A stretch of 64,000 bases of DNA from CAZCEC01 sp964497615. GTDB taxonomy: Bacteria > Chloroflexota > Anaerolineae > Anaerolineales > UBA6663. The notes below the pieces were generated by a model. It saw only the letters and a program-made list of their open reading frames with translations. It did no database searches and was not told the DNA's origin. A program made the translations under genes and the position numbers. Shown piece by piece: positions 24,051 to 31,944 of the stretch. The DNA is taken from positions 1 to 64,000 of the forward strand of contig CAZCEC010000012.1 of the NCBI GenBank assembly GCA_964497615.1. The letters run 5' to 3'. The first letter of the stretch is position 1, and the number at the start of each line of letters is the position of its first letter.

Positions 24051-24713
24051 CTACGAGACGACCGCCGCTTGAGCCCTGGACTGGAGATCGTGCGCGAAGC
24101 CCGCCACAAAGCTGAAGAGAAACAGACCCAGGGCCGCGAACAAGAACAACCAGCAGAGGGCAAGAATGAGGTCGGGGTTGCTCGCGCTTACACCAGGCAC
24201 ATAGCCAAATACGGCGATGGCGAGTGCGAAGAGCAGCGACAGCGCACCCGCCGTCAACGCAGCCGGCCAGACCCGGGCCAGCGCCGGGCGCACACGCTCT
24301 GGCAGAACCGTCTGCCACCAGGTGAGGGGCCGGCGGATACGCCGGGCGGCCAGCCAGGCAGGGATGAAGAAGACGACCTGCGCGATGCCGCCGCCCACCA
24401 GAAACAGCAGGGCAAACAGCAGGAAGAAGACCAGCGCGCCGCGGGGAGTGTGAACAAAGCCCACCGACCAGGCCGCGAGCGCCGCGCTCGCCAGCATGGC
24501 CAGCAGGCCGGAGACGAGGAAGTTCGGAACGATCGTGAACGCCTCTTCCGTGCCGTAGAGCCACATCTGGTGCGCATCGCCGATGGCCTGGATGATCAGT
24601 CCGGGCGTCGGCGTGCTGCCTTGCAGGACCTCAAAGAGGCCGTGATTGAAGCCGGATACCGCGAGTATGACGCCGAGTGTGGCAACGCTGGTACGGGTAG
24701 CCTGATTGATCAT
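24051..24713 (-). CDS. polytopic membrane protein of unknown function
   Basis: A 220-aa protein with about five or six hydrophobic helices, including TLGVILAVSGFNHGLFEVLQG at the N-terminus, GALVFFLLFALLFLVGGGIAQ and ALCWLFLFAALGLFLFSFVAG. I do not recognise the family. His and Gln residues in the first loop (GDAHQMWLYG) might bind a cofactor. AAAGG precedes the ATG. It leads the minus-strand set with the flavodoxin and nitrilase genes. Confidence 0.75.
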   Translation of the reverse strand: MINQATRTSVATLGVILAVSGFNHGLFEVLQGSTPTPGLIIQAIGDAHQMWLYGTEEAFTIVPNFLVSGLLAMLASAALAAWSVGFVHTPRGALVFFLLFALLFLVGGGIAQVVFFIPAWLAARRIRRPLTWWQTVLPERVRPALARVWPAALTAGALSLLFALAIAVFGYVPGVSASNPDLILALCWLFLFAALGLFLFSFVAGFAHDLQSRAQAAVVS

Positions 24714-25033
24714 TGGAAACGCCTTTCGTCTGGGCAGCCTTGCCCCTGCCGGTGGGTGGCGTATCAATGTGGGCAGCGGTTCCGAGGCGCGGCGGGCCGC
24801 CAGCCAGCCGCTAATAGCATAAACCTCCGCCTCGGGCGGGCGCATCGGAGCAAAGTCAATCGCCGGGCCGCAAAGTGTCACCTCACGCGGCCTCGCCCCT
24901 CGGGCAACTGGGACATTTCCGGCCGACATGGCCAAAAACAGACTGATCTCATGACAACCATCACTTGTCATGCGCCGCCGCGCCGCGCTAGGATGGCGCC
25001 AGGCTGCGGGCACGGCGGCCTAGGGTGCATCCG
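24714..25033. promoter_or_regulatory. 320-bp divergent spacer with a palindromic operator
   Basis: No gene is supported between the membrane protein and the UroD-type gene. A perfect 8-bp inverted repeat CATGACAA-N7-TTGTCATG lies at 24950-24972, 62 bp before the methyltransferase start. It is probably a binding site for a dimeric regulator of one or both flanking genes. The half-site TGACAA resembles the TGAC boxes before nosZ, but the spacing (N11 between TGAC and GTCA) is different. Confidence 0.6.
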
Positions 25034-26089
25034 ATGACCTTCACCAACGACTACCGGTACATGCTCGAAGTGCTGGCCAACCGCCGGCCCGCGCGCCTGC
25101 CGATTTACGAACACCTCATCAATCCGCCCTTCATGGAGGCCGTGCTGGGTCAGAAATTCGCTGAGGATGTGCAGGGCGGCCCGGCGGACGTGGCGCGCTT
25201 CTTCGAGCACTACTGCCGCTTCTACCAGACGATGACCTACGATACGGTCTCGTTTGAAGTGACTATCACCGACCTGCTGCCCGACCACGGGGCCATCCTG
25301 GGCGGCAAGAAGGGGCCAATCCAGAACCGGGCCGACTTCGCGCGCTACCCCTGGGACGAATTGCCCGCGCGTTACTGGCGGGCGGCCGGTCCCCAATTCG
25401 ACGCCCTGGCCGCCGCCATGCCGCCCGGCATGCGCGCCGTGGGCGGCATCGGCAACGGCGTATTTGAGATCAGCGAGGACCTGGTCGGGTTTCAGCCGCT
25501 GGCTTACATGCAGGCCGACGATCCGGACTTGTTTGCGGAGATATACGAGCATATCGGCGACCTGATGGTGTCCCTGTGGACAACCTTCTTGCAGCGCTAC
25601 GCCGAGGTGTTTGCCATTTGCCGCTTTGGGGACGACCTGGGGTTCAAGACCAGCACCCTGGTGTCGCCCCGCACCATCCGCGCCCACGTCATCCCGCAGT
25701 ACCGGCGCGTCATCGGCCTGATCCAAGCGGCGGGCAAGCCCTTCCTGTGGCATTCGTGCGGCAAGATCTTCAGCGTCATGGACGACGTGATCGCGCTGGG
25801 CATCAACGCCAAGCACTCGAACGAGGACACCATCGCCCCCTTCGAGCGCTGGATTGAGCTGTACTCCGACCGCATCGCGCTGCTGGGCGGCATCGACGTG
25901 GACATCCTGTGCCAGAAGCCGCCGGCCGAGATCACGGCCCTGGTCATCGAGCGCGGGCGCCGCTACCGGGCGCTGGCGCGGGGCTATGCGCTGGGCTCCG
26001 GCAACTCGATCCCCGAATTTGTGCCGGTGGAGGGGTATCTGGCGATGATCGAGGCCGCCCGCCGGATACGGGCCGCCGAGCAGGGCTAA
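25034..26089 (+). CDS. uroporphyrinogen decarboxylase-family methyltransferase
   Basis: A 351-aa member of the UroD superfamily in the corrinoid methyltransferase branch (MtaA/CmuA-like) rather than a heme enzyme. WHSCGK (H240, C242) supplies zinc ligands for thiol or methyl transfer, and LGGIDVDILCQ and GYALGSGNSIPEFVPVEGY are typical of this branch. The partner corrinoid protein starts 24 bp downstream. No MtaB-like substrate methyltransferase is present, so the methyl donor is unknown; demethylation of a methoxylated compound is a reasonable guess. ATG 25034 has AGGG 8 nt upstream; GTG 25025 is an alternative. Confidence 0.85.
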   Translation: MTFTNDYRYMLEVLANRRPARLPIYEHLINPPFMEAVLGQKFAEDVQGGPADVARFFEHYCRFYQTMTYDTVSFEVTITDLLPDHGAILGGKKGPIQNRADFARYPWDELPARYWRAAGPQFDALAAAMPPGMRAVGGIGNGVFEISEDLVGFQPLAYMQADDPDLFAEIYEHIGDLMVSLWTTFLQRYAEVFAICRFGDDLGFKTSTLVSPRTIRAHVIPQYRRVIGLIQAAGKPFLWHSCGKIFSVMDDVIALGINAKHSNEDTIAPFERWIELYSDRIALLGGIDVDILCQKPPAEITALVIERGRRYRALARGYALGSGNSIPEFVPVEGYLAMIEAARRIRAAEQG

Positions 26090-26112
26090 CTTTGCGCCCA
26101 GGGAGCGAAGCG

Positions 26113-26754
26113 ATGAGTGCTGAGATCAACGCCGTTTTCGAAGCCGTCGTCGCCGGTGACAAAACCGCTGCGGCTGAGGCGGTGCGGGACGCGCTGGCGG
26201 GCGGCGCGCCCGTGGATCGGATCCTCTCCCAGGGTCTCATCGCCGGCATGACCGCCGTCGGGGAACGCTTCGAGTGCGGCGATTACTTCGTGCCCGACAT
26301 GCTGCTCGCCGCCCGCGCCATGCAGGCCGGCCTGGACCTCCTGCGCCCCCTGCTCCAGCAGGCCAACGTCCAACCGGCGGGCAGGGTGGTAATCGGCACG
26401 GTCCAGGGCGATCTGCACGAGATCGGCAAGAACCTGGTCGTCATGATGCTGGAAGGGGCTGGCTATCCGGTCACCGATCTGGGGGTGGACGTCGCGCCGG
26501 AGCGGTTTGTCGAGGCCGTCCGCGCCGGCCCGCCGGACGTGCTGGCGATGTCGGCGCTGCTGTCCACCACCATCCCCGGAATGAGGCGCACTGTCGAGGC
26601 TCTGCAAGCCGCCGGACTGCGCGGTCAGGTCAAGGTCATCGTGGGCGGCGCGCCGGTTACCGAGCAGTATGCGCGCCAGGTGGGCGCCGACGGTTACGCC
26701 GCGGATGCCAGCCAGACGCCGGCATTGGTCCGATCCTTGCTGCGCCAACCGTAG
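26113..26754 (+). CDS. corrinoid (cobalamin-binding) methyl carrier protein
   Basis: A 213-aa protein with the two-domain layout of MtaC/MtbC: an N-terminal four-helix cap (LSQGLIAGMTAVGERFECGDY) and a C-terminal B12-binding domain with D100-L-H102-E-I-G105 supplying the cobalt His, followed by SALLSTTIPGM and VIVGGAPVTEQYA. It carries the methyl group for the preceding UroD-type enzyme. GGGAG precedes the ATG. Confidence 0.92.
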   Translation: MSAEINAVFEAVVAGDKTAAAEAVRDALAGGAPVDRILSQGLIAGMTAVGERFECGDYFVPDMLLAARAMQAGLDLLRPLLQQANVQPAGRVVIGTVQGDLHEIGKNLVVMMLEGAGYPVTDLGVDVAPERFVEAVRAGPPDVLAMSALLSTTIPGMRRTVEALQAAGLRGQVKVIVGGAPVTEQYARQVGADGYAADASQTPALVRSLLRQP

Positions 26755-26776
26755 GGGCTGTCCCGCACGTGCGATT

Positions 26777-28012
26777 TCACCTGCGCCACGCCGGAGTTGT
26801 GGTGAGCCGCGCTGCTGCCGCCTGGGCCGGTTCAGCCGTGATCCACAGCAGGCCTGTCATCAAGATCGCGGAGGCGAGGCACCACGCGCAGGTCGCCCCA
26901 ATGACGAACGGCTCCAAAAACGTCAGGTAAATCGAGAACAACGTCCCGCCCAGCGCCAGCGCCCCCAACCCCACTCTCGCCAGGTCTGCCCAGCGGCCGC
27001 GGCCATAGTTCGCCAGCAGCCACAGCGCCAGGATCGCCGCGTAGCCAGCCAGCCCGGCCATCCCAATAGGCAGAACGCCGAACAGCCGCGCATACGGGCT
27101 TTGCTGGACAGTATTGCAGTCGCCAACCGGCCCGCACACCGCCTCGGTGTTCGTCACCTCCACGAACGTGAGATAGCCGGCGACGATCAGCCCGAGCGCC
27201 GCCAGCCCCGGCAGCAGCCACCCCGGCCACGCCTGCGCCATCGGGCGCGGCCCCACCGGACTCAGCCAGCGGGCGCCCACCCACCCCACCGCCAGGACCA
27301 TGCCGCCCAGCACCAGGATGGCCAGCCCGTTGCCGGCCGGATCGCGCGCCACCCGCTCCAGCACGCCGTCTGGCGGGCCCCCCGCTTGCACTTCATCCAG
27401 TCCAAGTGCAACCACGGCGGCTGGCGTTCGCTGCGACAGGGTGCTGGTGGCCGTCGGCGCTTGGGTTGCGATCGGGCTTGGGGGCGCCGCCGAGACGGCG
27501 AGGGTCGGGGCAGCCTCCGGCGGTGTGACGCTGGGTGTGGGCTGCTGCGGGGCCACCACGCCGCTCAGGCCGGCGATATCGGGCCAGTCCACGCCGCCGG
27601 CCGCCAGCAATTGTTCTATCAGGCCAGGGAATTGCTCGGGAATCTCCACCGACCCGACCAGCACCGTTTCGCCCACCACCAGGGTCGGCACGCCAAGGCG
27701 GTCGTCAGGGATGGCGAAGCGCTCGATGGCCGCCTGGTACAGCGCCTGCCCTGCGGCCTGCGTGACGTCAATCCCCACGATCTCTAGCTGCTCGCCATAG
27801 TCTTCCAACAGCGGCAGCAGCGTCTCCTGGATGACCAGATGGCAATGGGGGCAGGTGGGCGAGTAGAACAGGACGGCCCGCACCTGCCCCGTGCCGGCCC
27901 AGCCGGCCCGCGCCGCGATCAGCAGCCAGGCGCACGCCAGGAGCAGGGCCCCCAACGCACCGCGCGGCCAGGCCGCCCGGCCGCGGGACCGGTCACTGCC
28001 GTCGAAGGTCAT
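26777..28012 (-). CDS. thioredoxin-like/VKOR fusion, disulfide-forming membrane protein
   Basis: About 411 aa. A signal sequence or anchor (GALGALLLACAWLLIAARA) leads to a thioredoxin-fold domain with active site SPTCPHCH outside the membrane. A Pro/Thr-rich linker follows, then a vitamin K epoxide reductase domain with four or five helices, the loop pair CGPVGDC, NTVQQSPYARLFGVLPIG and the inner CAWC. VKOR makes disulfides using quinone. In most bacterial fusions the VKOR domain comes first; here the order is reversed. It would help fold exported Cys-rich proteins such as NosZ or cytochromes nearby. It overlaps the DUF2892 gene by 20 bp. Confidence 0.87.
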   Translation of the reverse strand: MTFDGSDRSRGRAAWPRGALGALLLACAWLLIAARAGWAGTGQVRAVLFYSPTCPHCHLVIQETLLPLLEDYGEQLEIVGIDVTQAAGQALYQAAIERFAIPDDRLGVPTLVVGETVLVGSVEIPEQFPGLIEQLLAAGGVDWPDIAGLSGVVAPQQPTPSVTPPEAAPTLAVSAAPPSPIATQAPTATSTLSQRTPAAVVALGLDEVQAGGPPDGVLERVARDPAGNGLAILVLGGMVLAVGWVGARWLSPVGPRPMAQAWPGWLLPGLAALGLIVAGYLTFVEVTNTEAVCGPVGDCNTVQQSPYARLFGVLPIGMAGLAGYAAILALWLLANYGRGRWADLARVGLGALALGGTLFSIYLTFLEPFVIGATCAWCLASAILMTGLLWITAEPAQAAAARLTTTPAWRR

Positions 28013-28187
28013 CCCGCAACGCGTATAAGGGACAGAAACCAATTATGCTGGTCAGCAGCGACAGGCCGCCCAGCAGATACAGCAGCATCCCGATCGGCTC
28101 GGAGAACAGGCCGAGCAGGATCAAGAGCAGCCCAGCGGCAAACCGCAGCCAGCATTCGGTGCGTCCGACGTTTCGCTTGAGGTTCAT
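27993..28187 (-). CDS. DUF2892 (YgaP-like) membrane protein
   Basis: A 64-aa protein starting MNLKRNVGRTECWLRFAAG with two membrane helices (GLLLILLGLF and GMLLYLLGGLSLLTSIIGF) and a CPLY near the end, the standard DUF2892 pattern. The function is unknown; homologues often accompany rhodanese or redox proteins. It lies between the triheme cytochrome and the VKOR gene. Confidence 0.85.
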   Translation of the reverse strand: MNLKRNVGRTECWLRFAAGLLLILLGLFSEPIGMLLYLLGGLSLLTSIIGFCPLYALRDDLRRQ

Positions 28188-28235
28188 GGATACTCTCATT
28201 CCGGGTCCAGCCCCCCGCCGGAGTGTCAACGGCCG

Positions 28236-28805
28236 CTAAGTTGGGCGTTCAGACCGGCGGTCCGACCAGACACAATACACACCGTAGCCGCCCAACGCAG
28301 CCATACCGACGGCCGCCAGCGCCAACCCGCTCTGGCGCCAGGGCTCGCTCAAGCGGCTGGGCAGGGTATACGCCTGCCAGCCGGTGAGCGGCGGGGTCGG
28401 TTCCGGGCCGGAGGTCGGGAAAACCCGGCCTTGACCATCGGTGACCGTCCCGCCCGCCACAGCCAAGAACTCGGCCACCCGCTCCTCGCAGTCGGTGCAA
28501 TGGCACTGCTGGCAGACCGCCGCATTCTCCTGCAATGGATTGGCGATCATGCCCGCGTGCGCCTCGTCTGCGGCGGCGGTGTTCGGCTGGCCGCCGTGGC
28601 AATGCAGGCAACTCGGCGTGGCATCGCACAGGCAGTGCCACTTGCCGGTGTCGTGGAGGTAATACAGATCCGCATGGCAGTTGATGCAGGTGGCGTCGCC
28701 GCCTTCCGGCGGGTTCTCCTGGGCCTGCGCCGCCGGCGTGCCCAGCCACAACGCCACTCCCATGAGCCCCATTGCCGTCACGATCAAGTAGAAACGGCGA
28801 GACAT
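28236..28805 (-). CDS. membrane-anchored triheme c-type cytochrome
   Basis: A 189-aa exported protein. A Sec signal (IVTAMGLMGVALWLGTPAAQAQ) is followed by three CxxCH heme sites: CINCH, CLHCH and CQQCH, interspersed with extra Cys (CLCD, CTDC). A C-terminal helix (LALAAVGMAALGGYGVYCVW) anchors it. It probably passes electrons outside the membrane. The gene next to it encodes a regulator; the nos genes are divergent. AAAGGAGG lies just before the ATG. Confidence 0.88.
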   Translation of the reverse strand: MSRRFYLIVTAMGLMGVALWLGTPAAQAQENPPEGGDATCINCHADLYYLHDTGKWHCLCDATPSCLHCHGGQPNTAAADEAHAGMIANPLQENAAVCQQCHCTDCEERVAEFLAVAGGTVTDGQGRVFPTSGPEPTPPLTGWQAYTLPSRLSEPWRQSGLALAAVGMAALGGYGVYCVWSDRRSERPT

Positions 28806-28839
28806 GCTTGGCCTCCTTTCGGCCCCGGCGGCGGCCGAG

Positions 28840-29523
28840 TCACTGCCCGCGCCACGCGTCCAGAAAGTGGCGCTCAGTCGGCGCATCGCGCTCGTCCGCC
28901 GGGCATAGGATCAGCAGCGACCGAGACGGTCCGTCGCCGGCATTTTGCCAGCGGTGCGGCAGATAGGCTTCAAACAGCAGGCTGTCGCCCGGCCCGAGCA
29001 CATACGTGTCGTCTTCGATGGTGTACGCCAGCCGCCCTTCCAGGCAGTACACGAACTCGCGGCCGGTGTGCACGATGGGGTTCCGCCCGCTGCCGGCCTG
29101 CGGTTCCAGCACCAGCAGCAGCGGCTCGATGCCGCGCCGCGCCAGGCCGGCGCCCAGATCGTGCAGCCGCCCGTGCGCAAAGGGCACGCCCATTGGCTGC
29201 CCGGCGGGATGAAAGGCTACGCGCTGCGTGTCGGCGCTGGTCTCGAAGAAGGCCGTGACCGGGACGCCCAACGCGGCGGCCGCCTGCTGCAAGGTCGCCA
29301 CGCTGGGCGACGATTTGTCGTTCTCGATCAGGCTAAGCGTGTTGGCGTTCAGCCCGCTCTTCTCCGCCAGGGCGCGCAGCGACAGGCGCTGCCGGTTGCG
29401 CAGTGCGCGCAGCCGCTCGCCCACGTTCACCGCTGCCGGCGCGGCGCCATCGCCGCCGGCCTCCATGTGGCGCCGGCCGGCCGGGTCGTACGCCTGAGAC
29501 TGGGATGGGGTTGGCTTCGCCAT
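28840..29523 (-). CDS. XRE-family regulator with cupin sensor domain
   Basis: A 227-aa regulator. A 35-residue disordered N-terminus precedes a helix-turn-helix (LRALAEKSGLNANTLSLIE) and a C-terminal cupin_2 domain (IVHTGREFVYCLEGRLAYTI, LGPGDSLLFEAYLPHRW) that likely binds a small ligand or metal. It heads the operon with the triheme cytochrome, DUF2892 and VKOR fusion, and its promoter abuts the nosZ control region, so it may sense respiratory or sulfur status (inference). Confidence 0.88.
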   Translation of the reverse strand: MAKPTPSQSQAYDPAGRRHMEAGGDGAAPAAVNVGERLRALRNRQRLSLRALAEKSGLNANTLSLIENDKSSPSVATLQQAAAALGVPVTAFFETSADTQRVAFHPAGQPMGVPFAHGRLHDLGAGLARRGIEPLLLVLEPQAGSGRNPIVHTGREFVYCLEGRLAYTIEDDTYVLGPGDSLLFEAYLPHRWQNAGDGPSRSLLILCPADERDAPTERHFLDAWRGQ

Positions 29524-29629
29524 GTGCAGGTCTCCTTCAATGCCTCAGCCGGGCCGCCCGCGCGCTGCGCCTTGCCCACGCTCGCACAATCCACTTTGGC
29601 TCGATGATCCAAGCGTCCGGATGAACAAT

Positions 29630-29658
29630 ACTATAGGACAAACGGAGCAATATATCAA
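29630..29658 (-). promoter_or_regulatory. sigma-70 promoter of the XRE-cytochrome-VKOR operon
   Basis: On the minus strand, -35 TTGATA (29658-29653) and -10 TATAGT (29635-29630) are 17 bp apart. The predicted start near 29623 gives a leader of about 100 nt. The surrounding stretch is strikingly AT-rich for this window. Confidence 0.65.
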
Positions 29659-29686
29659 TAGTTTGTACCATAATTATAGTTACTTG

Positions 29687-29698
29687 TGACAATCGTCA
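29687..29698 (+). promoter_or_regulatory. upstream Crp/Fnr-type box before nosZ
   Basis: TGAC-AATC-GTCA, a perfect TGAC-N4-GTCA box, lies about 128 bp upstream of the proposed nosZ transcription start. A degenerate copy, TGAC-ACTG-GTCC, follows at 29710-29721. These match the core of DNR/NnrR sites (TTGAC-N4-GTCAA). Confidence 0.6.
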
Positions 29699-29765
29699 GG
29701 CCCCAAGCGTGACACTGGTCCAAGCATCGCTGGCCTCGTCTGTGCCCCAGCCCGAACCGTTGAGA

Positions 29766-29781
29766 TATGACACCGGTCATA
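29766..29781 (+). promoter_or_regulatory. nosZ-proximal Crp/Fnr-type box
   Basis: TATGAC-ACCG-GTCATA is a perfect inverted repeat centred at 29773.5. If it works as a class II site centred at -41.5, transcription would start near 29815, and GACAAT at 29803-29808 would then be the -10. The Crp/Fnr regulator encoded at 37025-37750 is the natural candidate ligand. Confidence 0.65.
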
Positions 29782-29834
29782 GATTCGGCCGCTCCACTGT
29801 GTGACAATCTGAACAATAAAGGTCTAAATCGACC

Positions 29835-29854
29835 GGGCCAGGCCAATCTGGCCC
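29835..29854 (+). promoter_or_regulatory. hairpin in the nosZ mRNA leader
   Basis: GGGCCAG (29835-29841) pairs with CTGGCCC (29848-29854) around a GCCAAT loop, ending 26 nt before the nosZ ATG and outside the GAGGAGG ribosome site. It may protect the leader or tune translation. Confidence 0.5.
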
Positions 29855-29880
29855 TTAATCCACCATCTGAGGAGGACACG

Positions 29881-31869
29881 ATGCGCCCGAAAATACTAGC
29901 CGTGCTGTTGATCTTGGGACTGCTGGCTGCCAGTTGCGGCAGCCGGGCCACCAGCACCCCCACCCTTGGCGATGGGTTGCCCGATGATGCCGCAGCCATC
30001 GCCGCTGAGCGCGGCCTTACGCCCGACGACGTCTATGCCGCCCTCAAGACCTATACCCCCTCCGGCGAGCTCGACCCGTACATCATGATCGCCTCCGGCG
30101 GCCAGGGCGGGCAGGTGCTGGTCATCGGCGTGCCCTCCATGCGCATCCTCAAGGTCATCGGCGTCTTCACGCCCGAACCCTGGCAGGGCTATGGCCTGGG
30201 GGGCAGCAGCGACGCGGTGCTGGCCCAGGGCGACCTGCCCGAACAGGAGATCCGCTGGGGCGACACCCACCACCCCGGCCTATCGGAGACCAACGGCGAG
30301 TATGACGGCCAGTATGCCTTCATCAATGACAAGGCCAACGCGCGGCTGGCCGTCATTGACCTGCGCGACTTCGAGACCAAGCAGATCGTCAAGAACCCCA
30401 ACTCGATGATCGACCACGGCGGCACCTTCGTCACACCCAACACCGACTACGTGGTGGAAGGGCCGCAGTATGCCGCGCCCATTGGCTGGGAATATGCCCC
30501 TCGGGACCAGTATGAAGAGGTCTATCGCGGCCTGATCACCTTCTGGAAGTTCGACCGCGCCACCGGCCGCGTGGACCCGGCCCGCTCCTTCCAGATTGAA
30601 CTGCCCCCGTACTGGCAGGACCTGTGCGACGCCGGCAAGGGCATCAGCGACGGCTGGGTCTTCTGCAATTCCTTCAACACCGAACTGGCCACCGGCGGCG
30701 TGGAAGACGGCAACCCGTCGTTCGAGGCCGGCACCGCCCGCAACGAAACCGACTACCTGCACATCTTCAACTGGCGCAAGGCCGAGGCCGTCTTCCAGGC
30801 CGGCAACTACGACACCATCAACGGCATGGCCGTCATCAGCCTGGAGACCGCCATCGCCGAGGGCCTGCTGTACTTCACCCCTGAGCCCAAGAGCCCGCAC
30901 GGCTCCGACGTGACCCCCGGCGGCGAGTTCATCGTGGTCGGCGGCAAGCTCGACCCGCACGTGACGATCTACTCGTTCGCCAAGATCGAGGCCGCCATCA
31001 ACGCCGGCGGGCTGGACACCGACCAGTACGGCGTGCCCGTCATCCCGCTGGATGCCAGCATGGAGGCGCAGGTGGAGCTGGGCCTGGGGCCGCTGCACAC
31101 CGTCTTCGACGATAAGGGCTATGCCTATACCTCCCTGTTCCTGGACTCGGCCGTGGCGCGCTGGACGCTGGGCGGGCCGTACGATGAACTGAACGCCGAT
31201 GAACCCTGGACCCTGGTGCAGAAGCTGCCGGTGCAGTACAACATCGGCCACATCGCCGCAGCGGAAGGCGACACCGCCTCGCCCGACGGCAACTACGTGG
31301 TGGCCCTGAACAAGTGGAGCATCGACCGCTTCGCCAACGTCGGCCCGCTGCTGCCGCAGAACTTCCAGTTGATCGACTCGTCGCAGCCCGGCGACCAGAT
31401 GCGGCTGCTGTACGACCTGCCCATCGGCATGGCCGAGCCGCACTACGCCCAGATCATCAAGGCCGACAAGCTCAACGCCTTTGAGGTGTACCCCGAGGTG
31501 GGCTGGAACCCGGAGACGATGGCAGTGGACCCGAACGCCATCACCAGCCCCGAGCAGGCCCGCGTGGAGCGCGACGGCAGCAACGTGGAAATCTGGATGA
31601 CGGTCATCCGGTCGCACTACACGCCGGAGTGGGTGGAGTTGAAGCAGGGCGACCACGTCACCTGGCACCTGACCAACCTCGAGCGCACCCGCGATGCCAC
31701 GCACGGCTTTGCCCTCTCCGGCTACAACATCAACCTGAGTCTGGAACCGGGCGAGACCCAGACCATCGAGTTCGACGCTCACATGGCCGGCACCTTCAAC
31801 TTCTTCTGCACCGAGTTCTGCTCGGCCCTGCACCTGGAGATGTTGGGCTACATGCTGGTCGAGCCCTAA
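29881..31869 (+). CDS. nosZ: nitrous-oxide reductase, clade II (Sec-type)
   Basis: 662 aa from the ATG preceded by GAGGAGG. The N-terminus is a Sec signal with a lipobox-like LLAASC (C19), not the twin-arginine signal of clade I. The beta-propeller domain carries CuZ ligands such as H130-H131 (GDTHHPGLSETNGEYDGQY). The C-terminal cupredoxin has the CuA set H608, C643, C647, H651 and M654 (CTEFCSALHLEM). It reduces N2O to N2 outside the membrane. It leads the nos operon and is preceded by two TGAC-N4-GTCA boxes. Confidence 0.97.
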   Translation: MRPKILAVLLILGLLAASCGSRATSTPTLGDGLPDDAAAIAAERGLTPDDVYAALKTYTPSGELDPYIMIASGGQGGQVLVIGVPSMRILKVIGVFTPEPWQGYGLGGSSDAVLAQGDLPEQEIRWGDTHHPGLSETNGEYDGQYAFINDKANARLAVIDLRDFETKQIVKNPNSMIDHGGTFVTPNTDYVVEGPQYAAPIGWEYAPRDQYEEVYRGLITFWKFDRATGRVDPARSFQIELPPYWQDLCDAGKGISDGWVFCNSFNTELATGGVEDGNPSFEAGTARNETDYLHIFNWRKAEAVFQAGNYDTINGMAVISLETAIAEGLLYFTPEPKSPHGSDVTPGGEFIVVGGKLDPHVTIYSFAKIEAAINAGGLDTDQYGVPVIPLDASMEAQVELGLGPLHTVFDDKGYAYTSLFLDSAVARWTLGGPYDELNADEPWTLVQKLPVQYNIGHIAAAEGDTASPDGNYVVALNKWSIDRFANVGPLLPQNFQLIDSSQPGDQMRLLYDLPIGMAEPHYAQIIKADKLNAFEVYPEVGWNPETMAVDPNAITSPEQARVERDGSNVEIWMTVIRSHYTPEWVELKQGDHVTWHLTNLERTRDATHGFALSGYNINLSLEPGETQTIEFDAHMAGTFNFFCTEFCSALHLEMLGYMLVEP

Positions 31870-31879
31870 CGCAGCTTGG

Positions 31880-31921
31880 GGTGTGGGGGTGTGGGCGGCC
31901 ATGCCCCCACACCCCCACACC
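31880..31921 (+). promoter_or_regulatory. long GC hairpin between nosZ and nosB
   Basis: A perfect 16-bp stem (31880-31895 with 31906-31921; one strand G/T only, the other C/A only) closes a 10-nt loop, filling the 75-bp gap. With no U-tract it is more likely an mRNA 3'-end stabiliser or attenuator that lets nosZ be made in excess of nosB-L. Confidence 0.75.
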
Positions 31922-31944
31922 TCCCTACCTGGAAGAGTGTCACG

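Noticed and set aside
25034..26089. Heme-pathway uroporphyrinogen decarboxylase (HemE)
   Set aside because: The WHSCGK zinc motif and the adjacent corrinoid protein place it in the methyltransferase branch.
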